Shown: one piece after another, positions 45,401-53,752 of the stretch
Numbering within the stretch: position 1 is the stretch's first letter
How the letters are laid out: every line of letters starts with the position of its first letter
Assembly (NCBI GenBank): GCA_964019425.1
Contig: OZ025839.1
Coordinates: 372,001-436,000 of the forward strand
Source of the DNA: Flectonema sp. DT1601
Lineage: Eukaryota > Euglenozoa > Diplonemea > Diplonemida > Diplonemidae
DNA: 64,000 bases
Direction of reading: 5' to 3'
Made by a program: the position numbers and the translations under genes
Notes under the pieces: generated by a model
What the model saw: only the letters and a program-made list of their open reading frames with translations
Told to the model about the DNA's origin: nothing
Databases searched by the model: none

Positions 45401-48400
45401 GAGCAATATCGTTATCGATGAAGGTGGTGTTCGTTTTGAGGGAACTACTAAGATTGAAGCAACCTATGCCAACGTGACGTGCTATTCTATTCAAGCTGTT
45501 GGAAGCTTACTTATTACTGGTTTACCTGAGACGTTAGATGCGTCGCTTATTGCGAACGGAAAATGTGCTACAAGTCCAGGAGACGTCCTGTACAGTCTCA
45601 CAGCAACAACAGACAATGAATTTGAGATTATTGATGGTATTGTTCTTAAGGATGCTTCAGTTCAGGTAGGAGCTCTCTACGTAACTCCGACGAAGAATAA
45701 CTGGCAGGCAACCATCTCAGCAACAGCAAATCTTTTTGGATCGTCAAGTCACGCAGAAGTAAAATTTGAAAATAGCTCATTCCAATCTGTTGAGATTGAG
45801 ACATCATTCACCACTATTGGAGGACTATTGTCAGGTCATTTCACCTTCTTTCTTTACGATGGGTGTGATCAAGACAGCAGAGGTACCGGGAACGTTACTC
45901 TCAGACTGTCAGGTGCTGATGACCTAGCCTTAGTGGGAGAAGTTACATACAATAAGTGTACTGAGGTAGTAGTGATTTCGGGTGCTTTAGCCTTACCTTG
46001 GAATGGTCCGTTTGGAATTATTTTATCTGATTTATCGGTTATAGTCCAATCCACTCCTGATTCAAACTCTTCGAAATTGAGTGATCGGTCGTGGAACGGA
46101 ACCATAACAGCTAGCACTCCAGCAGGGTTGACGGTTGTGTATAATTTTGATACTTCAAAGAACAGATCTTCCTCTGCAGTCTTGAGCTACGTTGATGATA
46201 AATTCACAGCAATCATTAGTGTCGCTCAGTCTAACTGTTCTGGAGCCGGAACTTTGGTTGCACAGGATCTCCCTTACAAGATTCCAGCATTCGAAGTTGA
46301 TTTGTCCTTTTCTCGTCCTGCGTGCAATCAGCATAATGACGCCTGGAAAGCTCAAGGTATTCTGAGGACTATGAAAATTCCATTTTTCGGAAGAACGATT
46401 GATATTAGGGACCTTTCGGTCACCGTAATCTCTGATGAGAATGGAAAGAAAAACGTTTCGATCACCGGAGATTATTTTAATAATTTTCAAATATTCATTG
46501 AAGCTGACTTACCAATCACATCACCATCAGATGTAGTTATTAGAGGAATTTCTAAAACTCTTCCTATTTCGATGAAAAACGTAACTTTGGATTTCTGTTC
46601 CAGCGCTGATCCTTTTGGAGGAAGCATCGGTGCCGCGTTTTCTGACATTGGAGACGTTTTTCAAAACGTGTATTTCACTGAACTGTACTTTTTAATTAAC
46701 TTTGATGATATGGCTATTTTATTACACGCTAAAGCAGTGTTGTATGGAGCTGAGTTTACAGTTAACTTTGCGATGCAGAAGCACCCGGTTGTCAAGAATT
46801 GGGTATTCTCTTTTGGAGTATCGACAACTGAGTTGGCAAAGCTTCAGGGATTACCAGATGTTGTTATCACTGCAATTAAGGCTGTGAACCCTACTTTGCT
46901 TTCACTTGCCGTGTCAACTGATACTATCGATACTCCTGGATTCGAATTCCGTAAAGGACTTTCATTAAAGGTTGTTTTAGACTTTGGGTCTGGTATGGTT
47001 CATGAAGCTCTTCAGCTCTCTCCTCAAGAAATGTCTGACCAGATTAGTGACCGTCAGACAAATCAAGCCCCTGGGTTAGTGGTCATTGCTGAGTTGTCGT
47101 CACCAACAGAGATATTCTTGTACGCTAGTCTAACAGGAAATATTAAAATAACTGACGATGTTGCCATCAGAACATTGTCTTTGTGCTTTAGAATTGGTGT
47201 GCAAGCTGAAATCGGTTTCTTAGCTGAGATTGACTTTGCTCTTGGATCAGGCGTTGATAGAAGAGAGTTTACTGTTTCTGGATACCTTGGACTTGGTCCT
47301 GTTGGTCTGACTATTGGTTTAGCCATAGACTCACCAACTCCTTGGGAAAATCCATTCGGAATCGATGGTCTTTCTGTTCTGTTCCCACTTGGAATTGAGA
47401 TGACCATAAGTCACTCTCTCGTACCAACAAAATTCAATCTGTTCGGAGGAGCACAAGTCTCAAGTGTCATGGGCAGAGTTACAATTGGTGCAAATCTCGT
47501 TGAATTCACCAAAACCGCATTCAAACTTGAAATATCAGGTCTAACCCTAAGACACATCGTAGTAGACATTGGAAGATGTACCAGTTGCCTCACGGGTGCT
47601 AGAGACTTAGTAGAAGGTACAAAACTTGACTACATGCTTGGATCCTTCAACCCAGATCCTGTTAACGCTGTAAGAATAACAGCTGGAGCTATTTCTGAGT
47701 ATATCGAACCTGGTATTAGAATTGATGTACAGGGACTGGTCATCATGAACACTTTCAGAGTTGAGAGAGCGTTGTTTGGTCTTAACTCCTCAGGTGTTGA
47801 AGCTGCGTTGATCCTTTCGCCAGTTTCACTTGGACCTGTGGAAGTCACATCCTCAACTAACAGTTCTCAAGGACCAAGTATGTACCTCGCACTAACAATA
47901 TCAAAGAGATTATTTATGGTTGATGGTGCTATTAGTTTGTTTGGTTTTTACGCATCTGCGAGGGTTACTCTATCTGATGATTTCATTGAAGCGCACATCA
48001 ACTTTACAATGAAGGGATTCACTGTTGAAGCAGGTCTTTTATCTGTTGGATATCCAGGAACAGCAGGCTACGAACTCAGCGTATCGGGAGCTCTCGAAAC
48101 AGGGTTGATTAATGATATGATTGACTTCTTTGGTGGCTTCCTTCAAATATTAGCAAACGAAGCAAATGCTGCTCTTGATGTTGCAAACGACGGTCTTAAC
48201 ACAGCTCAAGCAGAATTACAAGCAGCTCAAGACGAGCTAAACCGAGTCAAGGCAGAATCCGCAGCTAAGATCCAAGCCGCACAAGATGAAGTAAACGATT
48301 GGATTAAAAAACAACAAAATACTGCTTGTCCTCCATGTAAACCGAGCTTTAGCTTTAACTCGATTAAAAGTTGCACGCAAACTCTTGTATGTGATGCGAC

Positions 48401-48803
48401 AAGAGCAGTTGCTAGTTCCTTAACTGTAGCAGAGCAGGGATTAGCTATGGTTGAGCAGGCTTCTGATAGTGCTATTAATGTAGCTTCAGGACCAGTCGGA
48501 ATAGCAAGTAACGGAGTATCTGCAGCCAGCGCTGTTGTTGACAAAGCTCAGAAGGGATTTCAGGCGTTTGATGATTACCTTAATACCCATGGTCGGTTAT
48601 CAAGTATTTTGGGTGTTTCTAGGATTGGATTCGCTGCTGTAAAAATAGCATCTCCAACACCGAGTGTTACATTTATGGCAGACATTTCGATTCAGGGAAC
48701 TCCAATGTCCCTTAACTACACAACTTCTTTTGAATACGAAGAGATCTTTAAGGACATTCTTAACGAAGTTCGATCGTTCTTGAAGAGCGCACTGCTGCCG
48801 TGA
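39495..48803 (+). CDS. Giant 3102-residue single-span membrane protein with beta-propeller and repeated beta domains
   Basis: Single open frame of 9.3 kb. Residues 1-219 are cytoplasmic-looking, with an SPGGRSS-type repeat block (about 85-125) and RRGSES/RRGSDS repeats. A basic KKSKNGKRKK precedes one membrane span (about 220-240), so the large C-terminal part is predicted outside (type II). After a Ser/Asp/Thr stalk, residues about 300-610 form a beta propeller with LVIVD-type blades (GNFAFVADGEYGIQVFDVS and relatives). Three repeats near 1075, 1156 and 1226 share a pattern like GEVFSPLNY / GELFNPVDY. From about 1690 to 2390 there are several repeats of roughly 150 residues with paired Cys, a W-x-G start and a GI/GV-x-LxDxS motif. 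Many NxS/T glycosylation sites occur after the span and few before it. The C-terminus has an Ala/Gln/Glu coiled coil (about 2889-2945) and a CPPC motif. Probable surface or adhesion protein; family not recognised. Confidence 0.85.
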   Translation: MPRHKLSIDKSDENELQDIADMIGEFQVGERTIQCSSSPTSPVLSVNKKKRRSSTPGSSCTPNMTPRGSLATEDLLNVPGKRSQSPTGRYSPGGRSSPGGRSSTGGRHSPGGRSSYDRRQSVQSDHRRGSESVRRGSDSFRAGSDTRGSIQDLTEQPEYRSSPHSSADKRISPMQECLLPDERHDPNYVFATSADIMMDEGDNDLRAFPKKSKNGKRKKIFFAAGCIVTIIIAVVVVFLLRSNSGGSDDSSSDDKNVQKTDAPDSNATSAPTNGNSTDAPSVTVITGIDPPKVDGTASTPGTANSVVTVGNFAFVADGEYGIQVFDVSAAEPSRISFLTKGINATRVVLLSPERMLATDRSKDTIYMIDITRPKTIKKLYEYKVSTDADVLSSNERQLDVFIVNADADKNEYMTGVVDGESGFHFVKFSDTKGVRVTTLFAPPNTPSAAAVFSKSNIGFALVSQKLVVFDYSILEKPLVLPKVIEFSTNAVSLTADEGSNMVIVLDDDDITHLVDVSNPLSPFQFSSIQLTTQRRFEFLSTSSFPSQTKLVGRVLIVASGGTLRLVTIDEKGEPINTEQLSYKGVTGFEVKGDKMYVTCDVGIVAYSLKFQKSDVATAPTPAPETTEPQSDISWAKDQILSCLLTIETMDINLKDYITTPELDINYFPPVDTLLVGFSDLLKFKEPVERYFSYFKNAGLQGPTPSLGDIASIIQNNIPIPKSSTNLRTESLQVLSGYEKGELFITLVLKTSARAATNRTKELVNISYTSLLEKVQSVNQLYSLARVAPEAIAVPDLSNNVLFEASATVIVSFGIAVGDDINKGILLSPSEIESKTFFAISELSAYAKATLDPMNLAFNNQLSVSNGFLATSMGVSFSPYASGNNRVLASQLSSGVSLMEYVNNMKQDVFATLDCVLPINIELLPVVPILELHDGNLTDGKAAEFSMDVDLSFLVKKDNATDSHFGLVTSRLNDLVSGISELDILQSVPDSFKPMFLSALDDIKGVFDFTGVYTTYVNLLQAYRQLEGGLSRDLRLDITTAIKSSLSVPFATSMLAKLKALNMIEFNKFDATTLKDSAGEVFSPLNYLKNVQVAIGVAPSLVLADPSFTSDDLSAVLATKLEYSLTPRNAMAMLRLLPSSIQSDFSTVNAAGFPTKATGELFNPVDYTPYISAAMGTSDSLLAVARRLASLKCSFGKNKDFQKLAYDVIAQKYPKLMARYLPKTLTDPITGVPFEWTNYLSELSLSLGLPVPLPSAEDMSLLLGVNPSVQGFVNFMKNLFISKMKGRLSMIQTASTNTTQATFKGGIESVGGDLKLTTQLGLEFTLPELTPNTLLSGTLGDLLAEVDMTDLLGNRLTQTLSNLQELSSSGNWKFNAKLVLAIEAGLYLQPLFGAVKSRPLVYLNIDSFDIQLELEASGYSNKIDFGTNLQFAVEDASVVANVGLKTETSTPISVIDELRGVTFSLSNITNNCEVYASFAAGIPMKLPLLPAAVVLEISNDNIKELNNTIVKISSPDSGIPLDVTFKNKMAIITLTTSGADPISIPIPLTKNITERSLQETLTSLSGDPAAAIDACPVDMLSGAFGSIPIPVFFKPSEYLPISLKTINFDPCSLLSLVTTERSLMTLSADEPILKVSFDIVPPDTLSIDPLEIENINIELSAYKSDKNITGSGISKLLKSLVWKGQLSAEASVFDISCGIVAAVTSEFELVTLQSNCDIDTEILDMNIQTSYTSEQCSDMNNGAVTLTAPGIPFTAMGQISQKNGCSSSQKPLWIGSLTSSLPRPIIGGVTLSEASLELESVETSNTTTGWLGTIKAKASVGSTASLEGLIRFNSDKKNIDQFILHGQLDIGPVSGSVLLSMIDEVALGEANISVTFANGAIPQVTSQLSHVLTYNSVNSWRPLWSVNGSLSEFELFGVTLRDVSMQIRAHPNLNGSLLWSGELQATSRFLSASEVKLVVTIADNKFGSLESNIVIDEGGVRFEGTTKIEATYANVTCYSIQAVGSLLITGLPETLDASLIANGKCATSPGDVLYSLTATTDNEFEIIDGIVLKDASVQVGALYVTPTKNNWQATISATANLFGSSSHAEVKFENSSFQSVEIETSFTTIGGLLSGHFTFFLYDGCDQDSRGTGNVTLRLSGADDLALVGEVTYNKCTEVVVISGALALPWNGPFGIILSDLSVIVQSTPDSNSSKLSDRSWNGTITASTPAGLTVVYNFDTSKNRSSSAVLSYVDDKFTAIISVAQSNCSGAGTLVAQDLPYKIPAFEVDLSFSRPACNQHNDAWKAQGILRTMKIPFFGRTIDIRDLSVTVISDENGKKNVSITGDYFNNFQIFIEADLPITSPSDVVIRGISKTLPISMKNVTLDFCSSADPFGGSIGAAFSDIGDVFQNVYFTELYFLINFDDMAILLHAKAVLYGAEFTVNFAMQKHPVVKNWVFSFGVSTTELAKLQGLPDVVITAIKAVNPTLLSLAVSTDTIDTPGFEFRKGLSLKVVLDFGSGMVHEALQLSPQEMSDQISDRQTNQAPGLVVIAELSSPTEIFLYASLTGNIKITDDVAIRTLSLCFRIGVQAEIGFLAEIDFALGSGVDRREFTVSGYLGLGPVGLTIGLAIDSPTPWENPFGIDGLSVLFPLGIEMTISHSLVPTKFNLFGGAQVSSVMGRVTIGANLVEFTKTAFKLEISGLTLRHIVVDIGRCTSCLTGARDLVEGTKLDYMLGSFNPDPVNAVRITAGAISEYIEPGIRIDVQGLVIMNTFRVERALFGLNSSGVEAALILSPVSLGPVEVTSSTNSSQGPSMYLALTISKRLFMVDGAISLFGFYASARVTLSDDFIEAHINFTMKGFTVEAGLLSVGYPGTAGYELSVSGALETGLINDMIDFFGGFLQILANEANAALDVANDGLNTAQAELQAAQDELNRVKAESAAKIQAAQDEVNDWIKKQQNTACPPCKPSFSFNSIKSCTQTLVCDATRAVASSLTVAEQGLAMVEQASDSAINVASGPVGIASNGVSAASAVVDKAQKGFQAFDDYLNTHGRLSSILGVSRIGFAAVKIASPTPSVTFMADISIQGTPMSLNYTTSFEYEEIFKDILNEVRSFLKSALLP

Positions 48804-50962
48804 TCTCAAGTGAGCTGATCCCTGACTTGCTTCGATGCACAGTTTTTTTTTATTTCTCTTACCTTTCCCTCACCCTTTTTTGTTTGCATCAGATTTCTTC
48901 GGTCTTCGACCCTGAGTTGTGGACGCATTTCGCTTACGAGTTTTTTTTTTTCTTTGTCGTCTTTCCCAGGGGACGATATTTTAACTTTCGAACCTCATCT
49001 CCGTTTTTTTTTTTCAAAAAGAAAACAACGGAGATGGAGGGTAATACTTTTTTAAAAAAAGAATCTTTTTTAATAATAATAATTGGCCTTACAAACCCAA
49101 AAAAAAAAAAAAAAAAGAAACAAAAGTAAGCTTACGTGTATCGCCAATATTCCTTTTAACTCAAACAATAGTATTATGTTGGTGTGATGTGTTAAAGGTG
49201 ATATGCCTGTATATAACTTGTGTGTTTTGGCTAATTTATCAGATACTATTACTCCCGGTGAAGGGTAAAAAACTGAACAACACAAAAAAAAAAAGAAATA
49301 AAAGAAAATCAATTCACTTTGTTCATCTTTGTTGAATGACATCCGCAAAAAATAATAATAAAAAAAAAAAAAATGAGAAAACAAATGTATACTAACATAG
49401 TGACTCGTGTACTTTAATTATTAGGTTATTTATCGATTTTTTTCTGTTTTTATTTTTTTTTAAATTTTTTTTTTTTGAATTTTTTTTTTTTTTTTTAAAA
49501 TTAAAATAATGTTTTTTTGTTTTGTTTTTTTGTTTGATGGCGTAAATTAGCTAAGAAAAGTAATGAGAAGCTTGCGTCTTTATCTTTTTATAGTCGCATG
49601 TCATTGTAATTGATGAAGATAGTTACTGTGAGGTCTTCTCGCACAAACGCGTCTCTGTTTTTTTACTTTCATTCAAATGCACCTTCACCCCCCATTATTT
49701 TGTCAAAAAAAAAAAAAAAAAAAAAAAAGAAGAAGAAAAAAAAAAAAAAAAAAAAACTATTCCTCTCCTTTCCCCTTCACAGCAAAAAAAAAAACGAAAA
49801 ACAAAAACAAAAGCTTTTGGCTTGGTAATGATTATCATTTTCCTTGCTGTATGTCTCCTCTTCCTCTCTTCTCCCTCTCTCTCCCTCTCTCTCTCACTTC
49901 TTTTCGTTATTTTACGTAGTTACAGTGAATGATTTTAAATTTCGACCTTGAGTGTGACGCGGGTGCTGTGTTTTCGAGGTCACATCTAACTAAAAATTTA
50001 TATATTATATTATATTTATTTATTATTTTCTTTCCATCTTCTTTTCCTTCCCCATTCTTTATTTTTTGAATGTGGATTTGTAGACAAAATTTGTTTTTTC
50101 GCTATCTAACTTTACAATCAAGAGCCCTCTGTTTTGTTCATAATTTAGTCTAACATACATCTTGGCATTTTGATTATGGCTTTCGTGGGGAAACTGTTTG
50201 TTTTTTTCTTTTAATGTTTCTGCATAATCGTATAATTTTACGGTGTTGTATTTTATTTTATTTTATTTTATTTTATTTTTATTTTTATTTTTATATTTTT
50301 TTTTTTTTTGCATTATTTCACTCCGTGAACTTATCATCATCATGTAGCTTCTACCCACAATCAGACAAGGCGGAAGCTGACACTGGACATGCTGTGTTTA
50401 GGATTTCCTGTCGGCTTAACCTCTTCTATATCGATTCTACCAAGATTGCGTCTACTCATGGCTCTATGGAGATTTTAAAAAAAACTTGGTTTCTTGTTCT
50501 TACGAGTTGCCACCGGGTTACTGTACTTTCCATAGTAGTACTTTGGTTATACCTATTTTTTTTTTTGGTTGTGAACAAACAAAACAAAGGTGTGAGTAAG
50601 AAAAAGTTTAAAAAAAAAAAAAAAAAAGGTGATGTTGGCGAATTTCTTTTTTTGCGTTTTTTTTTTTTTAAAAAATGCAAAAAGCGGAAAAGGGGCACGA
50701 CTCGATGAATGTCTCCCCGCGTGTTGAAAATACACCGAAGTAAGTTTGCCACATCATCACTGAAACCGTTCTAAGAAATATTTCAATTTTTTTTTTTTTT
50801 TTTTTTTCATTCTTCTTAAGATTTAATCTTGTTCTTTTGGGTGTCAAAGTCATGTTACTATTTGGTTCTAGAGTTCTATTGTTGTTGGGTGATTCTCGAT
50901 TTTGGTACCTTTACAGCTGAATGGTGGTTCAGAAGTCATTCTAATCACGTCGTTTACTTGTT
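48804..50962. other. 2.2-kb gene-poor stretch
   Basis: Homopolymer-rich. Includes T and A runs, a CTCTCC-rich tract near 49850-49900, (TTTTA)n at about 50249-50280, and poly-T near 50790-50807. Frames here are F- or K-rich and not credible. At the right, GGTACCTTTACAG (AG at about 50920) is a possible acceptor for the small spliced gene that follows. Confidence 0.5.
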
Positions 50963-51381
50963 ATGTTATTATGGTTCTATATCATTGAGATTCCTGAATT
51001 GTTGTCGGCTCATAGAGCTTTCAATGAGACATGTCTCTCTGCTCTATTAACTATGTATGTTTTTTATTCTTGTGTGAAGGGTGAGTGTCTCAATCGCTAA
51101 ACACAACAAAACAAACACACCACAGTACCTATTTCGTTGGATCATCTTTCCACAAAATGACTCTTGAGTTTAGTACTATAGACGTGGCACCAGTAACTGT
51201 AGTACCTGTTAACGCTCAGTGTGTATGGTACTTTCCTTCTTTCTTCTGTATCAGTGGTGAGGATAATCAAACAAAACAAACAGGACCGTGGAGATCTGAT
51301 ATCATTCTGTCTCTCGAACTCGCAGCAGTTGGTGTTGCCTATATATTCTCTTTCCACTACCCAGGCATCAGATACGACTAA
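50963..51381 (+). CDS. Small intron-containing gene, 115 residues, unknown product
   Basis: Two open frames join exactly across a 71-base intron (51055-51125) that has the same GTATGT donor, CTAAA branch-like site and AC-rich CACCACAG end as the other two introns here. Exon 1 is 50963-51054 (MLLWFYIIEIPELLSAHRAF...) and exon 2 is 51126-51381, ending GIRYD before TAA. The joined codon is AT|T (Ile). The protein has hydrophobic stretches at the N-terminus and at about 90-105 (LELAAVGVAYIFSF), so it may be a small membrane protein. An in-frame stop lies 24 bases before the chosen ATG, preceded in the same frame by a seven-codon ORF (MVVQKSF). Alternatively translation starts at the Met in exon 2 (51157). 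The gene could be missed by single-frame searches. I do not recognise the family. Confidence 0.5.
51055..51125 (+). other. Cis-spliced intron, 71 bases
   Basis: Starts GTATGT, has CGCTAAAC as a likely branch site about 35-40 bases before the 3' end, and ends ACACCACAG. There is no poly-T tract before the acceptor. Removing it keeps one frame open across both exons. Confidence 0.5.
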
Positions 51382-51618
51382 CCAGCCACATGATGGAGTC
51401 GTGAGCTAGGGTAATTATTTTCGTGACATTTCTTATTCGTTTATTGTACTTTAAAAAGATTGTATTGTACGTTTGGAGATGCTTACTGCCTTTATCCATT
51501 CTTAGTAAGAATGAAAGCGAGTATGCTGCAGCTCCGGGTTGAAATTCTTTTTACTTTCCTTAGTGACCACTTCGTTTTTTCTTTGGTGTTTTCTCAAAAC
51601 ATTTTTTTTTTAGGTCCC

Positions 51619-51649
<31 letters not shown>

Positions 51650-51693
51650 GAATTTCCCTTTTTTTTTCCCCCGTCTCCGCGGAGTTCTTCATA

Positions 51694-51715
51694 ATTGCAG
51701 GCCACCCCCTGCAAT
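51694..51715. ncRNA. Perfect 8-bp hairpin followed by an H-box-like ACAAGA
   Basis: ATTGCAGG (51694-51701) pairs perfectly with CCTGCAAT (51708-51715) around CCACCC. ACAAGA follows, matching both the H-box pattern ANANNA and the AGA box of kinetoplastid H/ACA-like RNAs. A ten-base palindrome CTCCGCGGAG lies just upstream. There is no obvious pseudouridylation pocket, so the assignment is weak. Confidence 0.25.
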
Positions 51716-51746
51716 CACAAGAGCTGACTGATTTACTTCTACAGCA

Positions 51747-51802
51747 TAACTGATGATGAGAGAATAGAGGTAAGAGGTTGGGTTCTCGAAACCTGATAGT
51801 TA
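51747..51802 (+). ncRNA. Candidate C/D-box snoRNA
   Basis: About 56 bases with all terminal parts in the right order: stem strand TAACT (51747-51751), C box ATGATGA (51753-51759), D box CTGA (51793-51796) and complementary stem strand AGTTA (51798-51802). The bases before the D box (TTGGGTTCTCGAAAC) would be the guide. C' and D' boxes are not clear. In Euglenozoa such RNAs guide 2'-O-methylation of rRNA and often come in clusters. I could not match the guide to an rRNA site. Confidence 0.4.
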
Positions 51803-52244
51803 CTTTAAAAGGCTAAGTTAATCGGACCTAGTCACTGTATCCAAAACTATGTTGTTTATGATACAATATATTTGTATTTTATGTACAATATCAAATATTT
51901 AACCCCTCGCAATCATATCTCCCCCCGCTTTCAGATTCACGGGTAAGCTTTATTGATCTGTTATTTATTTTTTTTTAAAAAAAAATAAAGTAATCAATGA
52001 GTTCTTATCCGTGTGTACTAGCTAACTGCCCGATAACCATTGATACTAACTGCCAGGCCGAAGAGGTCTGGGTAAGGGGAATGGTCCGAAAAAAAGATGT
52101 TTTTTTATTTTATTTTTTAATTAAATTTTAAACCGAAACCCAACCATTTATCTTGTTTTTGCATTTAATGTTTTTTTTGATTGACAGATAATTATTAATA
52201 CTAGCTAACTACCAGCCCGTCCTAGCGAGCTTCCGATGGTCACT

Positions 52245-52403
52245 AAGAATAACTTCTTCAGAAACGATCGTTGATAAAATCAGAATCATCAAAAAACTAG
52301 AATGAAGTTCACCAGACTGATGAAGACCTAGGGGGGACGAATGGTATAAGATGAAGGCTAGATCCTGCATATTAAACAGTATTAAAATGGAGCAGCAGAA
52401 CCA
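52245..52403. repeat. Dispersed repeat family 1, copy B
   Basis: Aligns with 13400-13562 over about 160 bases: GTTGATAAA, ATCAAAAAACT, GAATGAAGT, GACTGATGAAG, ATGGTATAA and AGCAGAACCAT-like blocks in the same order. Here GCATA replaces the GAAAC seen in copy A. No coding content. Confidence 0.55.
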
Positions 52404-52715
52404 TGCGTTTGTCTCCTTTTTTTTGTTTGAATTTTTTATGTATTGATTTGGTACAATCTTTCTTATAGCAGTATTTATTCTGTGTTACTAACATTCTGCG
52501 AAAAATAAATAAAAGAGATGGAAAATGGCGGTGTTCCTACGCTGTTTTTAAATTTTTTTTTTCAGTCTCCAGATCCTACGAATTTATTAATTGCTTTTTA
52601 ATTAACTTCCTCCCGTGCTTAACCAGATAGTACGTGGTCCTTGAATTACCAGATTCGACGATTTCCATCTCGTCAATAAGGATTTTTATGTTTTAGCAAC
52701 TACAAATATTTTTTC

Positions 52716-52781
52716 ACTCAAGTACTTGTTTTTAGTATCTAATTGTTGTTTACTATTTTTTTACATTATCAATGTTTTTAC
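52716..52781. repeat. Dispersed repeat family 2, copy C
   Basis: TCAAGTACTTG, then TAATTGTTGTTTACTATT and TTTACATTATCAATG, in the same order as copies A and B. Degenerate. Confidence 0.45.
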
Positions 52782-53752
52782 CTATACTTATTACCATGAG
52801 ATTATAACTAACGTTTTAACTATTTGATTAGTTAGCTCTGGAACAATACGGGTATTAGGTTTCTTCATTTAAAAAAAAAAAAAGAAAAATTTCAAAATAG
52901 ATCTCTGATAATATAGCTAGTACTTTGAATTAAAAAAATAAAATAAAAATATCTAAATCTATGCTAACTCTTTTTACCTGAAAAACCGAAGAAATTTATA
53001 TAATTTAAAATTTTTTTTTTTCGATTTTACATTTTCATTAATTATGCTTGGTTAATCTGCTAATATAGCTTAATATAAGCTAACATCTCTGGGTTAATTT
53101 GCATGTTTATTTCATTTTTCCCCCCGCCCCTTCTTTCTTATTTTTTTTTCCTCCTCTTCTTCTTCCTCCCTCCAGATCCTCTCTTATACCCTTTTCCCTA
53201 ATTCGCTGATGTATTTCTCAAGTAGTTCTTGCGTTGCTTGTTGAAGACCCTAAATTTGGGGCGAAGGCGATTGGCAACAGCAGTCATGGTCACGAAGGGT
53301 TGTTGATTGGCTAATAAGAAAACATCAGTACATGAAACCACCCAATCCCACATGACAGAGACAATTTTCCCCTCATCCAATTTTGTTTTATTATTTATTT
53401 ATTTTTGTTTTTTTTTTTCCCTTAAAAGTAATTTTGGTTTTTAGGGTTCTAAAAAAAAGGAGAAAAAAAATAAAGACAACAGAAAATATCTGTCTACTTC
53501 CGTGGTCAATCCGACTGGGGATGGAGGACACCCTTTATTTTTGATTTATACAGCTGCACTTGATTGATTGGAAAAAATAAAAAAAACAAGAAACAGAATA
53601 AAAAAAGAGAAAACAACATAAACGTGCGCTGTGTGTATATATAAGCTAAATCTCTTCGGATTTCGTAATAGTTAAAAACATAAATAACATTGTTAAGAAG
53701 CGGCATTATTTTTTTATTTTCTTTCTACAGTGCGATTGGAAGAACACACGAG

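Larger units (their letters stand above)
51382..53752. other. 2.4-kb stretch with candidate small RNAs and repeats
   Basis: No protein gene seen. A segment at 51670-51810 is rich in small inverted repeats and includes a C/D-box snoRNA candidate. Copies of both dispersed repeat families follow (52245-52403 and 52716-52781). A TAGCTAACT motif occurs twice (about 52019 and 52202). T and A runs fill much of the rest. TTTTTTTATTTTCTTTCTACAG, AG at 53729-53730, is a strong acceptor for the next gene. Confidence 0.5.
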
